Assembly: GCA_902826095.1 (NCBI GenBank)
Contig: CADEDN010000003.1
Location: 155,796 to 219,795 of the forward strand
DNA length: 64,000 nt
Origin: an uncultured Alphaproteobacteria bacterium
GTDB taxonomy: Bacteria > Pseudomonadota > Alphaproteobacteria > Caulobacterales > Parvularculaceae
Direction of reading: 5' to 3'
Each line of letters opens with the position of its first letter. Positions within the stretch are counted from its first letter, which is position 1. Below the pieces are notes generated by a model. The model did no database searches, was not told where the DNA came from, and saw only the letters and a program-made list of their open reading frames with translations. Position numbers and translations under genes: made by a program. Shown here one piece after another: positions 44,462 through 53,747 of this stretch.

Positions 44462-46249
44462 TCATGGCGTCAGCGACGACAGCCAGCCCGTATAGACGCC
44501 GTTCGGCGCCGTCGAGCCGCCGGCGCTCACTGGGAAATTGTGAGAGGCGGTGTGGCCGGCGATCGCGATCTTGCCGTTACCCGCGATCGCCAGCGCGCGT
44601 GAAATGTCCTCATCCGAGCCGCCAGCGTAGCTGAGGAAGGGAACGCCCTTAAGGTCCGCGGTGAAGCCGGCGAGGAAGGCGTCCTCGACACCGGCGAAAT
44701 TCGTCTGGAACGCGTTTGAAGTCGTCCTCAACGCCGTCGATCGCGAGCCGCCGGAGACATAGAGGAGGCCATCCGGCGAAAAGGCGACGCCTTGGAGGTC
44801 CTCGCGTCCGCCGGCGCCGAGAAAGGTCGACGCGACAAGGGCTGATCCGTCGGCGGACAGAATGGAGATCGCGCCGTCGAGGACGCCGCCGCCGAACTGC
44901 GGCTGGAAGGCGAGGGCGGTCGTCGGATAATTCGCGGAGGCCGTCACCGCGGCGATCGCCAGCCGGCCGGCGCTGTCGACGGCGATGTTGTGGGTTTCAA
45001 GATCCTCGTCCGCCGATCCGCCGAGATAGGTTGCATAAGCGAGCTGGCCGGACGCAGTGAATTTCGCGATCAGGAAATCAACGCCGCCCGCATTCGACCG
45101 CTGAAGGGCGCCGGCCGTCGTCGGCGCGCCGGAGCCGCCTTCCTCGATCGCCACAAAGACTTCGCGCGACGGCGACACCGCGATCGACGGCGTGCCGGGC
45201 GTCGCGCCGGCCGGCTCCGTCCCGCCAAGATAGGTTCCGTAATCAAGGCCGCCCGCATTGGCGGACAGCCGCGCGTAAACGAGGTCGTGAGCGCCCCTTA
45301 CCGCCGCCTGCGCCGCGTCCGGCGTGATATGCGCAAGGCCCGATTGGAATGCGCCGGCGACATGGATCTTGTTGTCGGAGCCGACGGCGACGTCACGAAG
45401 GAACCCTGACGTCGCGTCGCCGAAATAGGTCGACCACAGCAGCCTCGATCCGTCCGCGGAGAGTTTGGCGATGAACCCGTCCTGCTTGCCGTAGAGGGAG
45501 ACCGGCGCGCTGTCGCCGGCGAAGGCCGGCTGGAGGACGCCTGTCGTCGTCGGAAATCCCTCGCCCGCGCGTCCGGCGATGACGACGCCGCCGTCCGGCG
45601 CGATTTCAAGGCCGTAAGCGCGGTCGTAATTCGGCCCGCCGAGAAGCGTCGACCAAAGGACGGAGCCAGAAGGCGAGAGCTTCATCACGAAGGCGTCCGA
45701 GGGCCCGCTCGTTCCCGCCGACGATCCGCCGCCGCCCAGCGTCCGGTCATAGGCGCCCGCCGTCGTCGGAAAATTCGCCGAGAACGCGCCCCCGGCGATA
45801 AAGATGTTTCCGGCGCCGTCGAACGCGATGTCGCGCACCATCATGTAGCTGCGCGCGGCTTCATCAATGAGGCGCGCGAAAGAAAGCCGCAGCATGTTCG
45901 GCGTCGTCACGGCGATCGTGTTGCTCGGGCCCGAAAGGCCCGCCGGGGATTCGCCGCGGACGAAATACCGATAGGGCGTCACCGGACTAAGGGCGCTGTC
46001 AGCATAGGTCTCGGTCGTCGTCGTCGCGATTTCGACGTCATTGCGGAAGATGCGGTACCGCGTGAACTGGCCGGACCCGCGCCAGGCGAGGGTGACGCTC
46101 GCGCTCGTGATGGCCGTGGCGGCAAGCCCTGACGGCGCGCCAGCTTGGGGCGGCGGATTGCCGCCGCTCGGATCAGCGCCGCCGGAACAGGCGCCAAGGG
46201 TCAAGACGCCAAAAAAAACCGCCAGAATGGCGGCCGTCAACCGAACCAT
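44462..46249 (-). CDS. FN3/SBBP-repeat lipoprotein (paralogue of the next gene)
   Basis: A 595-residue lipoprotein (lipobox LTLGAC) with a Gly/Pro-rich spacer, a single FN3 domain (about residues 40-120) and an SBBP-repeat propeller. The propeller aligns closely with the downstream protein: SYMMVRDIAFDGAGNIFIAG, LLGGPNYDRAYGLEIAPDGG and KQDGFIAKLSADGSRLLWST. Anchoring by lipid, rather than release, distinguishes it from its neighbour. Function is unknown, but extracellular ligand binding or matrix interaction is likely. The start at 46249 is preferred over a GTG at 46261. Confidence 0.82.
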   Translation of the reverse strand: MVRLTAAILAVFFGVLTLGACSGGADPSGGNPPPQAGAPSGLAATAITSASVTLAWRGSGQFTRYRIFRNDVEIATTTTETYADSALSPVTPYRYFVRGESPAGLSGPSNTIAVTTPNMLRLSFARLIDEAARSYMMVRDIAFDGAGNIFIAGGAFSANFPTTAGAYDRTLGGGGSSAGTSGPSDAFVMKLSPSGSVLWSTLLGGPNYDRAYGLEIAPDGGVVIAGRAGEGFPTTTGVLQPAFAGDSAPVSLYGKQDGFIAKLSADGSRLLWSTYFGDATSGFLRDVAVGSDNKIHVAGAFQSGLAHITPDAAQAAVRGAHDLVYARLSANAGGLDYGTYLGGTEPAGATPGTPSIAVSPSREVFVAIEEGGSGAPTTAGALQRSNAGGVDFLIAKFTASGQLAYATYLGGSADEDLETHNIAVDSAGRLAIAAVTASANYPTTALAFQPQFGGGVLDGAISILSADGSALVASTFLGAGGREDLQGVAFSPDGLLYVSGGSRSTALRTTSNAFQTNFAGVEDAFLAGFTADLKGVPFLSYAGGSDEDISRALAIAGNGKIAIAGHTASHNFPVSAGGSTAPNGVYTGWLSSLTP

Positions 46250-46356
46250 AAATTCGCCCACGACTTACTCAAACATGGAAAAAAACCGCCCCAACGGCTT
46301 TTCCCAGAGGGTCTTCGCCCGGAAAACCGCCGCCGGCAAGCAGGCTCTCTCTCAAT

Positions 46357-46394
46357 TCCCAGGAAATGACGCATGTCCCAGGAAATGACGCATG
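46357..46394 (+). repeat. Perfect 19-base tandem duplication
   Basis: The 19-mer TCCCAGGAAATGACGCATG occurs twice without a gap (46357-46375 and 46376-46394) upstream of rpmJ. It adds a second ATG in an unused reading frame. It may be replication slippage or a duplicated protein-binding site in the rpmJ leader. Confidence 0.85.
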
Positions 46395-46463
46395 ACGGTT
46401 GACACCGCAGGGGCGGCGAGGCTATCCCCCGCGCTCCCAATTCAGAGCCCCGGACGTTGTGCC

Positions 46464-46589
46464 ATGAAAGTCAGAAGTTCTCTTAAGTCGCTGAAATCGC
46501 GCCATAAAGATTGCCGCGTCGTCCGCCGCAAGGGCCGGGTCTATGTGATCAACAAGACCCAGAAGCGGTTCAAGGCGCGCCAGGGCTAG
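46464..46589 (+). CDS. rpmJ: 50S ribosomal protein L36 (short alphaproteobacterial form)
   Basis: A 41-residue large-subunit protein reading [20 protein letters not shown] then [14 protein letters not shown]. It keeps one cysteine but lacks the four-ligand zinc site of the zinc-binding paralogue. The start at 46464 is fixed by the family N-terminus. As in other alphaproteobacteria it lies outside the spc operon. A TPR-protein gene follows 71 bases later. Confidence 0.95.
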   Translation: MKVRSSLKSLKSRHKDCRVVRRKGRVYVINKTQKRFKARQG

Positions 46590-46660
46590 ATCGGGGCCGC
46601 TCCGCCGGCTCACCCAAAAATCATTGGTCCAATTCTCGCACTCGGCCTAGGATGCCGCCG

Positions 46661-47206
46661 ATGCGCCCTGTTTTCATTGCGATTTTCCTCAGCCTCGCCG
46701 TCGCGGGTCCGGCCCGCGCCGACCAGACGGACGGGCGTCTCGACGCCCTTTTTGAGGAATTGCGAACCGGCGACGGGCTCGGCGCCGAGGCGACCGTCGA
46801 GCGCATCCAGGAAGTCTGGCGCGACAGCCAGAGCGACACGGTCGACCTCCTCTATGGCCGGGCCGAGGCCGCAGTCGCTGCCGGCGAGGGGGACCTAGCC
46901 GCCGTGCTCCTCGATCACGCCATCGGCCTCGCCCCGAGCTTTGCGCAAGCCTATGCGCTGCGCGGGGCGGTCAGGCTTTCAAATGAGGATCAGGCCGGTT
47001 CGATCGCCGACTTTTCGCGCGCCGTCGAACTCGAGCCCCGTCAATTTGAGGCGACGATCGCGCTCGCCGAGATCGCGCTCGCCGGCGGCGACAAGCGCGG
47101 CGCCTATGATCTCTTCCAGAAGGCGCTCGAATGGAACCCGCATGAGGCGCACGCAAGCGGCCGCGCGAAAAAACTGCGCGACGATCTCAACGGTCAGGAA
47201 ATCTGA
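46661..47206 (+). CDS. Periplasmic TPR-repeat protein
   Basis: The product of about 181 residues has a signal peptide (MRPVFIAIFLSLAVAGPARA) and at least three tetratricopeptide repeats (VDLLYGRAEAAVAAGEGDLA; AQAYALRGAVRLSNEDQAGS; FEATIALAEIALAGGDKRGA). These form a protein-interaction superhelix. AGG lies 9 bases before the ATG at 46661; the ATG at 46652 is an alternative. The next gene encodes an RTX protein, but no functional link is shown. Partners are unknown. Confidence 0.8.
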   Translation: MRPVFIAIFLSLAVAGPARADQTDGRLDALFEELRTGDGLGAEATVERIQEVWRDSQSDTVDLLYGRAEAAVAAGEGDLAAVLLDHAIGLAPSFAQAYALRGAVRLSNEDQAGSIADFSRAVELEPRQFEATIALAEIALAGGDKRGAYDLFQKALEWNPHEAHASGRAKKLRDDLNGQEI

Positions 47207-47272
47207 AGCGCAGAGCGGGCGGCGCCCGCATTGTGCTCCGCTCACGAATATAAGCGCCGCGCGGATCCGGCG

Positions 47273-47286
47273 TTGATCTGGATCAT
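47273..47286 (+). promoter_or_regulatory. FNR/FixK-type box upstream of the RTX gene
   Basis: TTGAT-CTGG-ATCAT matches the TTGAT-N4-ATCAA consensus of FNR/FixK/Anr-type regulators with one mismatch. It is centred about 96 bases upstream of the RTX start codon, in the gap after the TPR gene. The position suits an activator site about 40 bases upstream of a promoter. Oxygen- or redox-linked control of the RTX gene is inferred. Confidence 0.55.
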
Positions 47287-47375
47287 GCGCTCGCGCCGAA
47301 TGAACGCATAAATTCTGTTTCGGATAATCAGGTTGCGCACAATCTCAGCGCGATCAACTGGAGCGGAGGCGTTTT

Positions 47376-48952
47376 ATGACGACATTTACTGGCGGCGCGG
47401 GCGCCGACAGGGCTGATGCGGCGCTCGGCGTGCTTGTCGATTTTCCGGCGGCACGATTGCTCAATTGCAGGATGCGATCGGCGATCGATTCATCGGCGGC
47501 GGCGGCGTCGACACGGTTGTCGGCGGCGCAGGCGACGACACAATCGAGGGCGGGGCTGAAAACGACTCGCTGAACGGCGGCGGCGGGAACGACGTATTTA
47601 AAGCGGTCGACGGAGAGTTCCTCGACAATATCGACGGCGGGGTCGGCGCCGACCGCCTCGATCTCGGGGCGATTTTTCTCGGCGGGGTCAAAATTGACCT
47701 TGGCGCGGGCGTGTGGTCCTACACCTCAAACTGGGGCGGCGCGGTCAGCATCGCCAATATCGAAATCGTCGTCGGCACGCATAATCATGACTCGATTGTC
47801 GGCGGCGCTGGCGGGGAGACGCTCTTCGGCGGCGATGGGACCGACACTTTGTTCGGCGGCGAAGGCGACGATTCGCTTCAGGGCGGTACGAACCAGGATT
47901 CCGTCTGGGGCGGCGCGGGAAACGACACGCTGACGATGCTTGATATCGACCTCATCGACGACTTTGACGGCGGCGACGGCGCGGACACGATTGATCTCAG
48001 CGCCGAAATGCTGCGCGTCTCCGTCGACATGCCGGGGACGGAGTACAGCAATACTCATAATTCCGCGCGGCTCTATAATGTCGAACATGTGATCAGCGGT
48101 TCAGGCAATGACGGCATCGTCGGAAATGGCGCCGCAAACCGCTTTGAGGGGCGCGCGGGCGCCGACGTCCTGAACGGCCTCTCCGGAAAAGACACCCTCC
48201 TCGGCGGCGACGGGATTGACACGCTCTTCGGGGGCGACGGCAATGACTCGCTGAATGGCGGCGCCGATGCGGATGTCATCGACGCCGGCGCCGGCAATGA
48301 CCGCATCATCGTGCTGGACGGCGATTTTGTCGATCAGCTCGACGCGGGCGTCGGCGTCGATACGGTCGATCTTTCAAACTTCGACACTGAGGCTGCGACG
48401 GTCGATCTCGCCGCGTCTTTGTGGAGGGTCGTCGGACGCAATTCGGCGTCGATCATCAATGTCGAAAATGTCGTCAGCGGCGGCGGCGCCGACTGGCTGG
48501 TCGGCAATTCGAGCGCCAACAGCATGACCGCGAACGGGGGAAACGACGCGGTGTCCGCCGGCGCCGGCGCCGACACGCTCTATGGCGGGTCCGGAAATGA
48601 CACGCTGCGCGGCGGAACCGGCGCTGATGCGCTTTACGGCGGACCCGGCGCCGATTCCCTTTTCGGCGGCGACGGCGCGGACACGGTTTCGGGCGGCGGC
48701 GGCAGCGACCGCTTCACCTTCAGCAAGACGGGAGACGCAGACCGCATTGCCGACTTTTTCGCCGGCGTCGGCGTCGGCGACGTGATCGCGCTCACCGGAT
48801 TTGGCGCGGCTTTCGACAGCTTTGCTGAAATCCTCGCGGCCACGACAGACATCGGCGGGAACGCCGTCATCAATTTCGGCGGCGGCGACAGCCTGACGCT
48901 CGCCGGCGTGACAAAGGCGCAGCTCGCGGCGGATGATTTTGTCTTCGGGTAA
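47376..48952 (+). pseudogene. RTX calcium-binding repeat protein with a 5' frameshift
   Basis: GGAGG precedes the ATG at 47376, which encodes MTTFTGGAGADRADAALGVL then VDF. The matching continuation (SGGTIAQLQDAIGDRFIGGG) is in the -1 frame from 47444. One missing T in the TTTT run at 47441-47444 accounts for the break. The rest is about 500 codons of nonapeptide RTX repeats (GGxGxDxLxGG type) and the common C-terminal secretion region (DRFTFSKTGDADRIADFFAG). Such proteins fold on calcium after type I secretion. Either the gene is mutated, a read error removed a base, or a shorter protein starts at the TTG at 47465. Confidence 0.75.
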
Positions 48953-49024
48953 GAAGGGATCGGCGCGGTTTCTCGCCTTTCGTCTGTATCAAATCCAATC
49001 CCCTCCGGCGCTGCGCGCTGCGTG

Positions 49025-49039
49025 CCCTTTTCAAAAGGG
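49025..49039 (+). terminator. Weak hairpin between RTX and purQ genes
   Basis: CCCTTTT-C-AAAAGGG forms a short stem (effective 5 bases with a 5-base loop) in the 167-base gap between the convergent RTX and purQ genes. It has no clear T-tract, so termination by this element is only possible. A GCGC-rich segment and a pyrimidine run (TTCTTTCTTTTCCCTCCC) follow at about 49060. Confidence 0.35.
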
Positions 49040-49119
49040 AGGAAGGAGGCTGCGCGCTCTTCTTTCTTTTCCCTCCCTTTCCATGAGAGGGGAACAGCGC
49101 GCGCAACTCGCGGCGCGGC

Positions 49120-49785
49120 TTAGCGCGCCGCCGCCTCGACGAGGCCCTTGAAGAACAGGGCGCCGTCGACGCCGCCGAGGAGTGGGGAGATCACGCGTTC
49201 TGGATGCGGCATAAGGCCGAGCACATTGCCCGCGTCATTCATGATCCCGGCGATGTCGCGCGCCGAACCGTTCGGGTTGTCGACATAGCGGAACACGACG
49301 CGCCCCTCGCTTTCGAGTTTGTCGAGGGTTTCCTTGTCCGCGAAATAATTCCCGTCATGATGGGCCACCGGAAAATCGACGTTTTGCGCTTTTTCGAACG
49401 CGTTCGAGAAGATCGACTGGTTGTTCTCGACCGTCAGCGTCACCGTGCGGCAAACAAAATTGAGACCGGCGTTGCGCATCAAGGCGCCGGGGAGGAGACC
49501 CGCTTCGGTGAGGATCTGAAAACCGTTGCAAATGCCGATGACCGGAGTTCCTGCTTTCGCTTTGTCGATCACCGCACGCATGATCGGCGAACGCGCCGCC
49601 ATCGCGCCGGATCTGAGGTAGTCTCCATAGGAAAATCCGCCGGGCAGCACGACAAGATCCGTCTCCGGAAGATCGCTGTCGCCGTGCCAGACCATCGCCG
49701 GCGCCTTGCCGGTCGCCTGCTCCAGCGCAACTGCGGCGTCGCGATCGCAATTGGAGGCCGGGAAAACAATGACAGCGGATTTCAT
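49120..49785 (-). CDS. purQ: Phosphoribosylformylglycinamidine synthase subunit PurQ
   Basis: Glutaminase subunit of the purine enzyme that also needs PurS and PurL. The 221-residue class I amidotransferase has the nucleophile Cys in [13 protein letters not shown] and the His-x-Glu dyad in [11 protein letters not shown], plus [20 protein letters not shown]. The start at 49785 overlaps the purS stop (ATGA). The pair is convergent to the RTX gene. purL lies about 25 kb away on the other strand. Confidence 0.96.
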   Translation of the reverse strand: MKSAVIVFPASNCDRDAAVALEQATGKAPAMVWHGDSDLPETDLVVLPGGFSYGDYLRSGAMAARSPIMRAVIDKAKAGTPVIGICNGFQILTEAGLLPGALMRNAGLNFVCRTVTLTVENNQSIFSNAFEKAQNVDFPVAHHDGNYFADKETLDKLESEGRVVFRYVDNPNGSARDIAGIMNDAGNVLGLMPHPERVISPLLGGVDGALFFKGLVEAAAR

Positions 49786-50024
49786 GCCGAAAGCTCGATC
49801 GAATAATTCTCCATCACCGGATTGGCGAGGAGCCGCTTGCACATGTCCTCGATCTTGGCGCGCGCCGCCGCTTCGTTCGTTTCGTCGAGGCTGAGTTCGA
49901 TGATTTTGCCTTGGCGAACCGCATTGGCGTCGGCGAATCCAAGGCCGTGAAGCGCCCCTTCGATCGCCTTTCCCTGCGGGTCGAGAACGCCGGATTTCAA
50001 GGTGACGGTGATCTTCGCCTTCAT
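49782..50024 (-). CDS. purS: Phosphoribosylformylglycinamidine synthase subunit PurS
   Basis: The small 80-residue bridge subunit carries ammonia transfer between PurQ and PurL. It begins [20 protein letters not shown] and has the family core [25 protein letters not shown] precedes the ATG at 50024. Translation is coupled to purQ by a 4-base overlap. Normally purC lies directly upstream; here it is about 10 kb away on the same strand. Confidence 0.96.
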   Translation of the reverse strand: MKAKITVTLKSGVLDPQGKAIEGALHGLGFADANAVRQGKIIELSLDETNEAAARAKIEDMCKRLLANPVMENYSIELSA

Positions 50025-50191
50025 GGAACCTCTTTCATAATCAAGGGGGGTGTCGCTCGCGCGCCACTGCCTTACCGCGAGCGCCTTGGACGTGCAACCG
50101 ACTGCTGCGCCGAGATTGCGCGCCAGTCTGGTCGGGGCTAGCTTCCTTGCCTTCACTGGGGCGGTCAAACACAATTCGCAGGAGGGGTTTC

Positions 50192-51541
50192 ATGCGTCGG
50201 TCGCTGTGGGCGAAGCCCGCGATCGCGGCTTTGGCCGCATTGAGCATGGTTGCGGGGCCCGCTTTCGCGTCGGATGCGCCGGCCGCCGCCGCCGGCTTTT
50301 CAGTCGCCGGCGTTCCCGCCGAATTCATTTTGTTCGCGATGACGCTGCTTGGCGTCGCACTGTTTCATCATCGCACATTCACAGTGGCGATCACTGGCCT
50401 TGCCGCCATCATCGCCTACAAGTTTTTCGTCACCGGGTTTCACGCGGGGCCGGGCCTCGACGGGCTCGCGGCGCATTTGTGGCATGAGAGGATCGTCCTC
50501 TCGAACCTCTTCTTGTTGCTTCTCGGCTTCGCGGTTCTCTCAAGGCATTTTGAAGATTCAAAAGCCCCCGAAGCGATGCCGCGCGTCCTCCCCGACAATT
50601 GGATGGGCGGGCTGGCGCTGCTCGGCATGGTGTTCGTTTTTTCGAGTTTCCTCGACAATATCGCGGCGGCGCTGATCGGCGGCGTTGTCGCGCGCCACGT
50701 CTATAAGCGGGTTTATATCGGCTATCTGGCTGCGATCGTCGCCGCCTCGAACGCCGGCGGGTCCGGCTCGGTCGTCGGCGACACGACGACGACGATGATG
50801 TGGATCGACGGCGTGTCGCCGCTCGACGTCGTGCACGCCTATGTGGCGGCGGGCGCCGCGTTCTTCATTTTCGCAATTCCCTTGTCGATCATCCAGCAGA
50901 TCCATTCGCCGATCCAGAAACATCGCGAAGGCGAGTTCAAGGTCGACTGGACGCGCGTCGTCGTCGTCGGGTTCATCCTGGTGACGGCTGTGGGCGCCAA
51001 TGTGAGCGCGAACCTCTTTGCGCCGCACCTCCTCGATCAGTTTCCGGTGATCGGGCTCGGCGTCTGGGCGGCGATCATTCTGGCGGCGGTTGTTCGACTG
51101 CCCAATCTCGGCGTCGCCTTCTCCAGCATCAAGGGCACGCTCTTCCTGCTGGCGCTCGTCACCTGCGCGTCGCTGATGCCGGTCGAAAAACTGCCGCCGG
51201 CGAGCTGGGAGACGGCGCTGACCCTCGGCTTCGTCTCGGCGGTGTTCGACAATATTCCGCTGACGGCGCTCGCCCTTGAACAGGGCGGCTATGACTGGGG
51301 GGTTCTCGCCTATGCGGTCGGCTTTGGCGGGTCGATGATCTGGTTCGGATCGTCGGCGGGCGTCGCAATTTCGAACCAGTATCCGGAGGCGAAGTCGGCG
51401 TTCCGCTGGCTTCTCCACGGATGGTGGGTCGCGCTCGCTTATGTCATCGGCTTCTTCGCGCTGCTGCATGTCATGGGCTGGCACCCGCATGCGCCGCACA
51501 AGGCGGAGAGGCCCGGCGCCGTGATCGAACAGCAACACTGA
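50192..51541 (+). CDS. nhaD: NhaD-type sodium:proton antiporter
   Basis: A 449-residue inner-membrane protein with an N-terminal signal-like segment (ALAALSMVAGPAFA) and about eleven further hydrophobic helices. Typical arsenite/citrate/NhaD superfamily motifs are VFSSFLDNIAAALIGGVVAR, AAIVAASNAGGSGSVVGDTT, FVSAVFDNIPLTALALEQGG and GFGGSMIWFGSSAGVAISNQ. The two pseudo-symmetric DN-containing segments fit NhaD. AGGAGGGG precedes the ATG at 50192. Exchange of Na+ (or Li+) for protons is the family role. Confidence 0.82.
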   Translation: MRRSLWAKPAIAALAALSMVAGPAFASDAPAAAAGFSVAGVPAEFILFAMTLLGVALFHHRTFTVAITGLAAIIAYKFFVTGFHAGPGLDGLAAHLWHERIVLSNLFLLLLGFAVLSRHFEDSKAPEAMPRVLPDNWMGGLALLGMVFVFSSFLDNIAAALIGGVVARHVYKRVYIGYLAAIVAASNAGGSGSVVGDTTTTMMWIDGVSPLDVVHAYVAAGAAFFIFAIPLSIIQQIHSPIQKHREGEFKVDWTRVVVVGFILVTAVGANVSANLFAPHLLDQFPVIGLGVWAAIILAAVVRLPNLGVAFSSIKGTLFLLALVTCASLMPVEKLPPASWETALTLGFVSAVFDNIPLTALALEQGGYDWGVLAYAVGFGGSMIWFGSSAGVAISNQYPEAKSAFRWLLHGWWVALAYVIGFFALLHVMGWHPHAPHKAERPGAVIEQQH

Positions 51542-51609
51542 ACCCGTCAAAGCAGGAGGGAGTGATTTCGCTTTTGAAATCGCGTCCTTGTCATAACCGG
51601 AGAAACGCC

Positions 51610-53025
51610 ATGAAACGACTTGCGCTCGCCGCCGCCTTCGCCTTATCAGCGACTTTCGCTGCGCAAGCGGCCTCGCCCGACGAACAGGCCGCCGCGCGCG
51701 ACATGTTCGCAAAGATCATCGCGATGCGCACCGCGAAAGGCCACGGGCAAGTGCCGGCGATGGCGAACTATCTCGCGGGCGAATTGAAAAAGGCCGGCTT
51801 CAAGAAAGACGACATTCACATCCTGCCGAAAGACGAAACGGCGGCGCTGGTCGTCCGCTATCGCGGCGACGGATCGTCCGGCAAAAAGCCCATCCTTTTT
51901 CTCGCGCATATGGACGTCGTCGACGCGCTTCCCGAGGACTGGGCGCTAAATCCCTTCGAGCTGACCGAGAAGGACGGCTATTTCTTCGGCCGCGGCGTTG
52001 ACGACAACAAATACGGCGTCCTGTCGCTGACGCAGACATTCATCCGCCTCAAGTAGGAAGGCTTCACGCCGACGCGCGATCTCGTCCTCGCCTTTTCGGG
52101 CGATGAGGAAAGCGGCATGCTGACGACGCGGATGCTCGCTTATGACCGCAAGGACCTGACCGACGCCGAATTCGCGCTGAACAGCGACGCCGGCGGCGGC
52201 GAAATTGGACCCGGCGGGGCGCCGGTCGCCTATGGCGTGCAGGCCGCGGAGAAAACCTTTGCGACGTTCGACATCACGGTGCGAAACCAGGGCGGGCATT
52301 CCTCGCGCCCGCGCAAGGATAACGCCATCTATCAGCTTGCGCATGCGCTGCAAAAGATCGAGGCGCACACATTCCCGGCGATGTGGAACGAGATTACGCT
52401 CGCGTCCTTTGCGCAGACCGGACCGGCGCTCGGCGGCGAGATAGGCGAGGCGATGGTCGAATTTGCAAAGAACCCGAAGAACCGGAAAGCGCAGAAAATC
52501 CTCGCCGGCGATCCCGCGTTCGTCGGCCAGACGCGCACCACTTGCGTCGCCACCATGGCGAGCGCCGGCCACGCGGAAAACGCGCTGCCGCAAACGGCGA
52601 CCGCGGCGATCAATTGCCGGATTTTCCCGGGAATGTCGGTCGAGGACGTGCAGGCCGCGCTGGCGAATGCGGTCGGCGATCCGGCGCTGGAAATCGCGGT
52701 GCGCGGCGAGCCGACCGTCAGCCCTGTCTCGGACATGCGCGCGGATGTGACCGCCGCGCTCGCAAAAGCGGTGCATGCTCGTTATCCGGGCCTGCCGATC
52801 GGCGCCTATCAGGAATCGGGCGGCACCGACGGCATGCATTTCCGCAAGGGCGGCGTGCCGACGCTCGCAATGTCGCCGATCTTCATGAAGAGCGGCGACA
52901 TGTTCGCTCACGGCCTCAATGAGCGCATTCCGGTCGCGTCATTTTATGACGGCCTCGACCATTGGATGATCATCATGAAGGATCTCGCGGGACCAGAGTC
53001 CGACGGACCGGGTCAAAAACCGTAG
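51610..53025 (+). pseudogene. Secreted M20 peptidase with an in-frame amber codon
   Basis: A complete M20/M28-type zinc aminopeptidase is readable in one frame from MKRLALAAAFALSATFAAQA to KPILFLAHMDVVDALPEDWA, GRGVDDNKYGVLS, LAFSGDEESGM (metal-ligand Glu pair), RNQGGHSSRPRKDNAIY (dimerisation domain) and GGTDGMHFRKGG. Codon 149 (52054-52056) is TAG inside LK*EGFTPTRDL, where Arg, Lys or Ala is usual. Termination gives a 148-residue fragment lacking the Glu ligands. A single A-to-T change from AAG explains it. Because the rest is well kept, the lesion is recent, or the stop is read through or is a sequence error. Confidence 0.85.
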
Positions 53026-53747
53026 GTCAGGAAGAACCTGACGTCGAGATCGGTCGGATCGTCCGAAATCCCAAAGAGCGAGCTCAGTTCGAATTTCAGG
53101 TGATCCGTCAGTTTGCCCTTGAGGACAGGGCCGAGCTGATGGCGCTGCTCATCGAACGAGCCGACGTGGGAGGTTGTGTTGAAATTGCTGAAGAACTGAA
53201 CGCCGACGCGATATTTTGGATGGACTTTCAGCGTCAGCTCTTCACGGGTTTCGATGGTTATCCCTGCGCGGCGATTATCGCCGAGCTCTTTGCCGAGCAG
53301 GAGCACAGCGCGAAGGTCAAGCGTCTTGCTGAGTTCGAACGCGTTGTGCCAGCCGAACCGGACGCGGTCCGGCCTGCCGTCGACCGTCGATAGCACGCCG
53401 TCGACCCGGATCGCCGAGTCCCAGCCGTTCGTTTCCTCGCTTTCGAGGAACTGGTAGAGCGCCTCGGCGCTGACCGACTGGACGTCGAGCGGCTCGCCGC
53501 CTCTGTTGCCCATCAGCAGGAGGACCCGTCCGCGCAGGCTGTCGTTGAAGGCGTGCTGGAAGTGGAAGCGGTGGACATAGGCTTCCTCGCGCCCGTCATT
53601 GTCGGGCGAAAAGGCGAACCGGTACTCGACCGAATCCTCCCCAGCCTTCACGTCAGAACCGGATACGCCGCTGACGCTCTGGGCGGCGGCGGTACCAAGG
53701 GCGACGGCCGAAGCGAACGCCGCCGAGACGATTAATCCAAAGCGCAT
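53013..53747 (-). CDS. Outer-membrane-like beta-barrel protein of unknown function
   Basis: The product of about 244 residues has a signal peptide (MRFGLIVSAAFASAVALGTA; cleavage near AAA-Q). Alternating beta-strand segments of barrel type follow, with aromatic-rich ends (AYVHRFHFQHAFNDSLRGRV, VGVQFFSNFNTTSHVG) and a C-terminal strand ending LDVRFFLTYGF. The terminal Phe and hydrophobic alternation suit outer-membrane assembly. The ATG at 53756 (MHK) is an alternative start. The last 13 bases overlap the convergent M20 gene. No family is recognised. Confidence 0.65.
   Translation of the reverse strand: MRFGLIVSAAFASAVALGTAAAQSVSGVSGSDVKAGEDSVEYRFAFSPDNDGREEAYVHRFHFQHAFNDSLRGRVLLLMGNRGGEPLDVQSVSAEALYQFLESEETNGWDSAIRVDGVLSTVDGRPDRVRFGWHNAFELSKTLDLRAVLLLGKELGDNRRAGITIETREELTLKVHPKYRVGVQFFSNFNTTSHVGSFDEQRHQLGPVLKGKLTDHLKFELSSLFGISDDPTDLDVRFFLTYGF

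Noticed and set aside
47465..48952. Separate RTX gene starting at TTG 47465
   Set aside because: The ATG at 47376 has GGAGG and encodes the matching RTX N-terminus; a one-base deficit explains the break better than a TTG start.
47465..48952. Tandem GGxGxD codon repeats as a CRISPR or DNA repeat array
   Set aside because: The repetition is at protein level (RTX nonapeptides) and units vary in sequence and spacing; there are no spacers.
52117..53025. Independent gene downstream of the amber codon in the peptidase
   Set aside because: The sequence continues the same M20 domain mid-fold in the same frame, with no ribosome-binding site at the internal start.
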